A stretch of 10,891 nt of DNA from an uncultured Caulobacter sp. (GTDB lineage Bacteria; Pseudomonadota; Alphaproteobacteria; Caulobacterales; Caulobacteraceae): assembly GCA_937991555.1 (NCBI GenBank), contig CALKHU010000069.1, positions 1-10,891 on the forward strand, read 5' to 3'. A program made the translations under genes and the position numbers. Below the pieces are notes generated by a model. It was not told the origin of the DNA. It ran no database searches and saw only the letters and a program-made list of their open reading frames with translations. Positions 7,905 to 10,891 of the stretch are shown piece after piece; the stretch's first letter is position 1; every line of letters begins with the position of its first letter.

Positions 7905-7936
7905 GACGGAGGATGTGGGGGCGGGATGGGGGCCAG

Positions 7937-8173
7937 CTAGTGCTGGTAGTCCGCCGACGCCGGGTCCAGCAGTTTGTGGGCGTGGATGATAAAGTAGCGG
8001 GCGTGGGCGTTGTCGACCGTCGCCTGGGCCCTGGCCTTCCAGGCGGCGTAGGCCTCGGCGTAGTTGGCGTAGGCGCCCACCATCTCGACCTTGTCGAGAT
8101 CGCGGAACTCGGTTCCGCCGACGTCCTTCAGCTCGCCGCCGATGACGATGTGGAGCAGTTGCTTGTCGCTCAT
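7937..8173 (-). CDS. DUF4170 domain-containing protein
   Basis: A 78-residue soluble protein matching the alphaproteobacterial DUF4170 family. It shows the opening HIVIGGEL strand, a GAYANYAEAYAAWKARA helix, and the closing TVDNAHARYFIIHAHKLLDP block. The whole protein is the domain. Its biochemical role is unknown. It follows cysQ by 28 nt in the same direction; this tldE–cysQ–DUF4170 neighbourhood recurs in alphaproteobacteria, usually beside lipid A genes, which hints at an envelope link. The start is ATG at 8173; AAGGG stands about 10 nt upstream. Confidence 0.9.
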   Translation of the reverse strand: MSDKQLLHIVIGGELKDVGGTEFRDLDKVEMVGAYANYAEAYAAWKARAQATVDNAHARYFIIHAHKLLDPASADYQH

Positions 8174-8201
8174 GCGCGGTGGCCCTTACGCAAGGTGATG
8201 A

Positions 8202-8987
8202 TCAGTTGGGCCGCTCGATATGCCGGACGCGGTCCAGGATCAACGGGTGCAGCGCCGGCGCGGCGCAGACGAGGCTCGGTTCCTGGGGCGACGGCTTGTT
8301 GTAGCCGTAGGACCGGCCCTTGTGGTCGGTGACCACGGCCCCGGCCTCGCGGCAGATCAGGTCGGCGGCGGCGAGGTCCCATTCGCTCTTGGCGGTCAGC
8401 GCCAGCGCGGCGTCGAAGCGGCCGTCCGCGACCAGGCACATGCGGTAGGCGATGGAGTTGCGGGTCTCGATCCGCATCTCCGGCCACGGCCGGGGCCAGG
8501 CCGGGTGGCGGAACATCTGCGCGTCGCCGAGCATGGCGCAGCCCTCGACGCCGTCGCAGCCGCTGGCGGCGATCCGCTCGCCGTTCAGGAAGGCGCCGCC
8601 GCCGGCGATGGCGACGAAGGTCTCATCCAGCTCCGGCGCATGGACGACGCCGACCACAGGCCGGCCGTCCTCGACCACGGCGATCGAGACCGCCCACCAC
8701 GGGCGCTCCTTGAAGAAGGCCACCGTGCCGTCGATGGGATCGACCACGAACAGCCGCGACCGCGCCAGCCGCGCCTCGTCATCGGCCGTCTCCTCCGACA
8801 GCCAGCCGTAGTCCGGACGCGCCGCGCCCAGCTGCTCGCGGAGCAGGGTGTCGACGGCGATGTCGGCGTTGGTGACCGGCGAGCCGCCGTCCTTGGACCA
8901 GACCTTCAGCCCTTGCGCCTTCATGCGCTGGGCCACCCGCCCGACATCCCGGGCGGCGGCCTCTACGAGAGCGAGGTCACTCTGCAT
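8202..8987 (-). CDS. cysQ: Inositol-monophosphatase superfamily phosphatase, probable 3'(2'),5'-bisphosphate nucleotidase CysQ
   Basis: A Mg2+-dependent phosphatase of 261 residues. The metal-binding signature is complete: SPVTNADIAVD (36–46), SEET with Glu65/Glu66, DPIDGT (83–88), and EWDLAAAD (202–209) with Asp204. CysQ converts 3'-phosphoadenosine 5'-phosphate (PAP) to AMP, clearing a by-product of sulfate assimilation. Family members also dephosphorylate inositol phosphates or fructose-1,6-bisphosphate, and the sequence alone does not settle the substrate. CysQ is preferred because of the tldE–cysQ–DUF4170 context and the SEET/DPIDGT spacing. The start codon overlaps the tldE stop by one base (TGATG), so the two are probably translationally coupled. 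Confidence 0.85.
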   Translation of the reverse strand: MQSDLALVEAAARDVGRVAQRMKAQGLKVWSKDGGSPVTNADIAVDTLLREQLGAARPDYGWLSEETADDEARLARSRLFVVDPIDGTVAFFKERPWWAVSIAVVEDGRPVVGVVHAPELDETFVAIAGGGAFLNGERIAASGCDGVEGCAMLGDAQMFRHPAWPRPWPEMRIETRNSIAYRMCLVADGRFDAALALTAKSEWDLAAADLICREAGAVVTDHKGRSYGYNKPSPQEPSLVCAAPALHPLILDRVRHIERPN

Positions 8988-10318
8988 CAGCGCCCCGCGA
9001 TGGCCAGGCCGTCGACCAGCAGCGACGGACTGTTGGACGCCCCGCGGATCTCCAGGTCGGCGCCTGGCACCAGGCGGCCGTAGATGTCGATCAGGTTGCC
9101 GGCGACGGTGATCTCGGTGACCGGATAGGCGACCTCGCCGCCCTCGAACCAGAAGCCCGAGCAGCCCACCGACCAGTCGCCGGTGTTGCTGTTCAGGGAA
9201 GGCCCGAACATCGAGGTGATCAGCAGGCCCGCCCCGGCGTCGGCCATCAGGCCGGCGAGGTCCCGCTCGCCGGGCGCGACGGTCAGGTTGCAGGGCGCGA
9301 CGCCCGGCGGCCCGGCGAGGCCGCGGGAGGCGTGGCCCGTGGTTTCCAGGCCCAGTTGCCGCGCAGAGCTGGTGTTCAGCAGCCAGGTGGTCAGGACCCC
9401 GTCGTCGATGATGTCCATCGCCCGGTTGGCGACGCCCTCGTCGTCGAACGGCGAGGAGCCCAGGCCGCGCACCCGGTGCGGGTCGTCGGTGATGCGGAAG
9501 CCGGCGGCGAAAAGCTTCGCGCCGAGCCGGTCCTTCAGGAAGCTGACGCCCCGCGCCACGGACGGACCGGAAATGGCCCCGATCATCGGGCTGATCAGCG
9601 ACATGGCCAGCCGGTTCTCGAAGATGACCGGCGCGGTCGTCGAGGCGATCTTGCGGGCGTTGAGGCGCTGCACCGCCCGCCGTCCGGCCTCAAGGCCGAT
9701 GGCCTCGGCGCCCGGCAGGTCGACAGCGTGACGGGTCGTGCGCCCCTCCCCGCCCCGCTCCATGCCAGAACCCTCGCCGGCGACCGCCGAGGCGGACAGC
9801 GAGAAGGACGAGGCGCGGTGGACGCCGCTGAAGCCGCCGCTGGTGGCGATCGACCAGCCGCCCGTCGACCAGGAAGCCGCGCCGCCGTCGGAGTTGGTCA
9901 CCCCGTCGATGCTGCGCGCCGCCGCCTCGGCGTCCCGCGCCAGCGCTTCAAGCGCTTCCGGTGAGGGCTCACGGTGGTCGTAGAGGTCGAGGTCGGGCCA
10001 GGGCCCCGTGGCCAGGCGATCGGGCGGCGCGAGGCCGGCGTAGGGATCCTCAGGCGCGAGGCGGGCCATGGCCACGGCCCGCTCGATCAGCTTGCGGCGG
10101 CCGTCAGCCGAGATGTCGGAGCCCGACACGCTGGCCTGCCGGCGCCCGACGAAGACACGCAGGCCGAGGTCCCGGGATTCTTCGCGCTCGACCTCCTCGA
10201 GCGCGCCCTCGCGCACGCCGATCGACAGCGACTGACGCTCCGCGAACACGGCCTCGGCCGCGTCGGCGCCGGCCTTGAGGGCGGCGGCCACCGCCTCGTG
10301 CAACTGGTTTTCGTCCAT
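8987..10318 (-). CDS. tldE: TldE/PmbA-family subunit of the TldD–TldE metalloprotease
   Basis: TldE (PmbA) is the partner of the zinc protease TldD. The TldD–TldE complex degrades small unfolded peptides and matures some modified peptides in the cytoplasm. The protein has 443 residues, normal for TldE. Visible features are the N-terminal alpha/beta domain with ESRDLGLRVFVGRRQASVSGSD (split here as ESRDLGLRVF at 47–56 and GRRQASVSGSD at 58–68), the block RGLGSSPFDDEGV (284–296) typical of PmbA, and NSNTGDWSVGCSGFW (376–390) near the C-terminus. There is no HExxxH zinc motif, as expected for the E subunit, so tldD must be elsewhere. It lies 40 nt after the MAPEG gene and overlaps cysQ by one base. 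No Shine-Dalgarno is obvious before the ATG at 10318. Confidence 0.95.
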   Translation of the reverse strand: MDENQLHEAVAAALKAGADAAEAVFAERQSLSIGVREGALEEVEREESRDLGLRVFVGRRQASVSGSDISADGRRKLIERAVAMARLAPEDPYAGLAPPDRLATGPWPDLDLYDHREPSPEALEALARDAEAAARSIDGVTNSDGGAASWSTGGWSIATSGGFSGVHRASSFSLSASAVAGEGSGMERGGEGRTTRHAVDLPGAEAIGLEAGRRAVQRLNARKIASTTAPVIFENRLAMSLISPMIGAISGPSVARGVSFLKDRLGAKLFAAGFRITDDPHRVRGLGSSPFDDEGVANRAMDIIDDGVLTTWLLNTSSARQLGLETTGHASRGLAGPPGVAPCNLTVAPGERDLAGLMADAGAGLLITSMFGPSLNSNTGDWSVGCSGFWFEGGEVAYPVTEITVAGNLIDIYGRLVPGADLEIRGASNSPSLLVDGLAIAGR

Positions 10319-10358
10319 CAGGCGGTTATGGGCGCCCGCAGGCTCCGCCGCAAGCGGC

Positions 10359-10760
10359 TCAGACCACGGCGAAGAACAGCGTGGCCGCGATCAGGTAGAC
10401 GTAGGCGACCCAGGTCAGGGTCATGCCGAGCGCGCGGGGGATCGAGGCGCCGGCGCTGTTGGACAGGCCGATGGCGTGGATCACCCGACCAACGAACAGC
10501 ACGAAGCCGCCGATGTGGACCAGCAGCGGCGCCGCGCCGGCCACGTCGAGGACGATCAGCCCGGCGAGGCCGACCGGGATGTACTCGCTGGCGTTGCCGA
10601 AGGCGCGCACCGCCTGCGCCAGTTCCGGCACGCCTTCATCGCCGATCAGCACCTTGTGCTTCTGGCGCTGGCGCGTGACGAGGGCCGACAGGACCAGCAG
10701 GAGCAGGATGTGCAGGCCGACCCAGAGGGCGGCCGCGTGGCCGAGATTGAAGCCTTCCAT
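10359..10760 (-). CDS. MAPEG-family inner-membrane protein (YecN-like)
   Basis: A 133-residue membrane protein of the MAPEG family (membrane-associated proteins in eicosanoid and glutathione metabolism). There are four predicted spans, about 8–28, 60–80, 82–100 and 112–132. The family pattern RAFGNASEYIPVGL (52–65), with Asn56 and Glu59, and GRVIHAIGL (91–99), with Arg92 and His95, are the residues that bind glutathione in characterised members. The bacterial role is unclear; a glutathione transferase or peroxidase activity is possible. An earlier ATG at 10823 would add 21 residues of non-membrane, Arg/Pro-type sequence. The ATG at 10760 is chosen because GGGAG (10773–10769) stands 8 nt upstream. 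It is probably the first gene of the MAPEG–tldE–cysQ–DUF4170 run. Confidence 0.88.
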   Translation of the reverse strand: MEGFNLGHAAALWVGLHILLLLVLSALVTRQRQKHKVLIGDEGVPELAQAVRAFGNASEYIPVGLAGLIVLDVAGAAPLLVHIGGFVLFVGRVIHAIGLSNSAGASIPRALGMTLTWVAYVYLIAATLFFAVV

Positions 10761-10768
10761 CCGCGCAT

Positions 10769-10773
10769 CTCCC
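10769..10773 (-). promoter_or_regulatory. Ribosome binding site fixing the MAPEG start at 10760
   Basis: GGGAG is on the minus strand with 8 nt to the ATG. The alternative ATG at 10823 has no matching signal, and its extra residues do not resemble the family. Confidence 0.5.
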
Positions 10774-10891
10774 GGCACGATCGACAGGGCGGCGATAGGG
10801 GCGCCGTTCGACCGCCGATGCAACTGTTCTCGACGGGAGCGCGAACCGGCGGCCGACGCCTCCGCAGCGACCGTTCAGAACTCCGTCCACT

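Larger units (their letters stand above)
7594..7936. other. Gene-free interval with several palindromic elements
   Basis: This 343-nt stretch has no frame with coding character in either strand. It contains, from left to right: the leader of the 28-aa gene; a near-direct repeat, GTCATCGGCCGG at 7661–7672 and GTCATTGGCCGG at 7718–7729 (11 of 12 identical); the inverted pair 7741–7836; and the strong hairpin 7869–7904. The decamer CCCGCGTCAT occurs at 7656–7665 and again at 7796–7805. It should hold the promoter of the 28-aa gene and the end of the DUF4170 transcript. Confidence 0.6.

Noticed and set aside
7865..9083. Two plus-strand open frames (7865–8332 and 8220–9083) opposite DUF4170 and cysQ
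   Set aside because: They are antisense to intact, recognisable genes and show no motif.
10347..10358. GCCGC-AA-GCGGC palindrome just beyond the MAPEG stop as a terminator
   Set aside because: The arms are 5 bp with a 2-nt gap that cannot form a proper loop, no T-run follows, and tldE continues only 40 nt downstream.
10875..10891. Possible tail of an upstream minus-strand gene, reading Trp-Thr-Glu-Phe then TGA
   Set aside because: Only four codons are visible before the window ends, too little to support a gene.

Overview
The window is about 70% G+C, tightly packed, and looks like an alphaproteobacterial chromosome, most likely of the order Caulobacterales (Caulobacter, Phenylobacterium or Brevundimonas type). 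This rests on the codon use, the tldE–cysQ–DUF4170 gene order, and the Kdo/lipid A genes next to a CtpA-like phosphatase. The assignment is by recognition; no database search was run.

Layout. (1) 2–1036, plus strand: the 3' part of a COG1228 amidohydrolase (Xaa-Pro/Xaa-Arg dipeptidase type), cut by the window start. (2) 6756–1027, minus strand: a compact five-gene run of an MsbA-type ABC exporter, a DUF374 acyltransferase, a CDF zinc exporter, waaA (Kdo transferase) and lpxK (lipid A 4'-kinase), with gaps or overlaps of 12 nt or less. Four of the five genes belong to lipid A/Kdo assembly and export; the CDF exporter is the odd member. (3) 6834–7499, plus strand: a CX5R tyrosine-phosphatase-like protein, transcribed divergently from msbA and resembling CtpA of Caulobacter. 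(4) 7507–7593, minus strand: a 28-residue hydrophobic protein with a near-perfect Shine-Dalgarno. (5) 7594–7936: a gene-free stretch built from palindromic intergenic repeats. (6) 10760–7937, minus strand: a MAPEG-family membrane protein, tldE, a CysQ/inositol-monophosphatase-family enzyme and DUF4170, probably co-transcribed. (7) 10761–10891: upstream DNA with no supported gene.

How the genes fit together. WaaA adds Kdo to the lipid A precursor. LpxK phosphorylates its 4' position. The DUF374 protein is a candidate secondary acyltransferase (LpxJ-like). MsbA flips the product across the inner membrane. The phosphatase may later act on lipid A phosphates, as proposed for CtpA. In many Rhizobiales the order is tldE–cysQ–DUF4170–DUF374–waaA–lpxK. 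This window looks like that block opened up, with msbA, the phosphatase, the small protein and the repeats placed between DUF4170 and DUF374, and a CDF gene between DUF374 and waaA.

Nothing here is clearly a new defence or mobile system. The points most worth following are the 28-aa membrane protein, the CtpA-like phosphatase beside the lipid A operon, the zinc exporter inside that operon, and the two palindromic elements.
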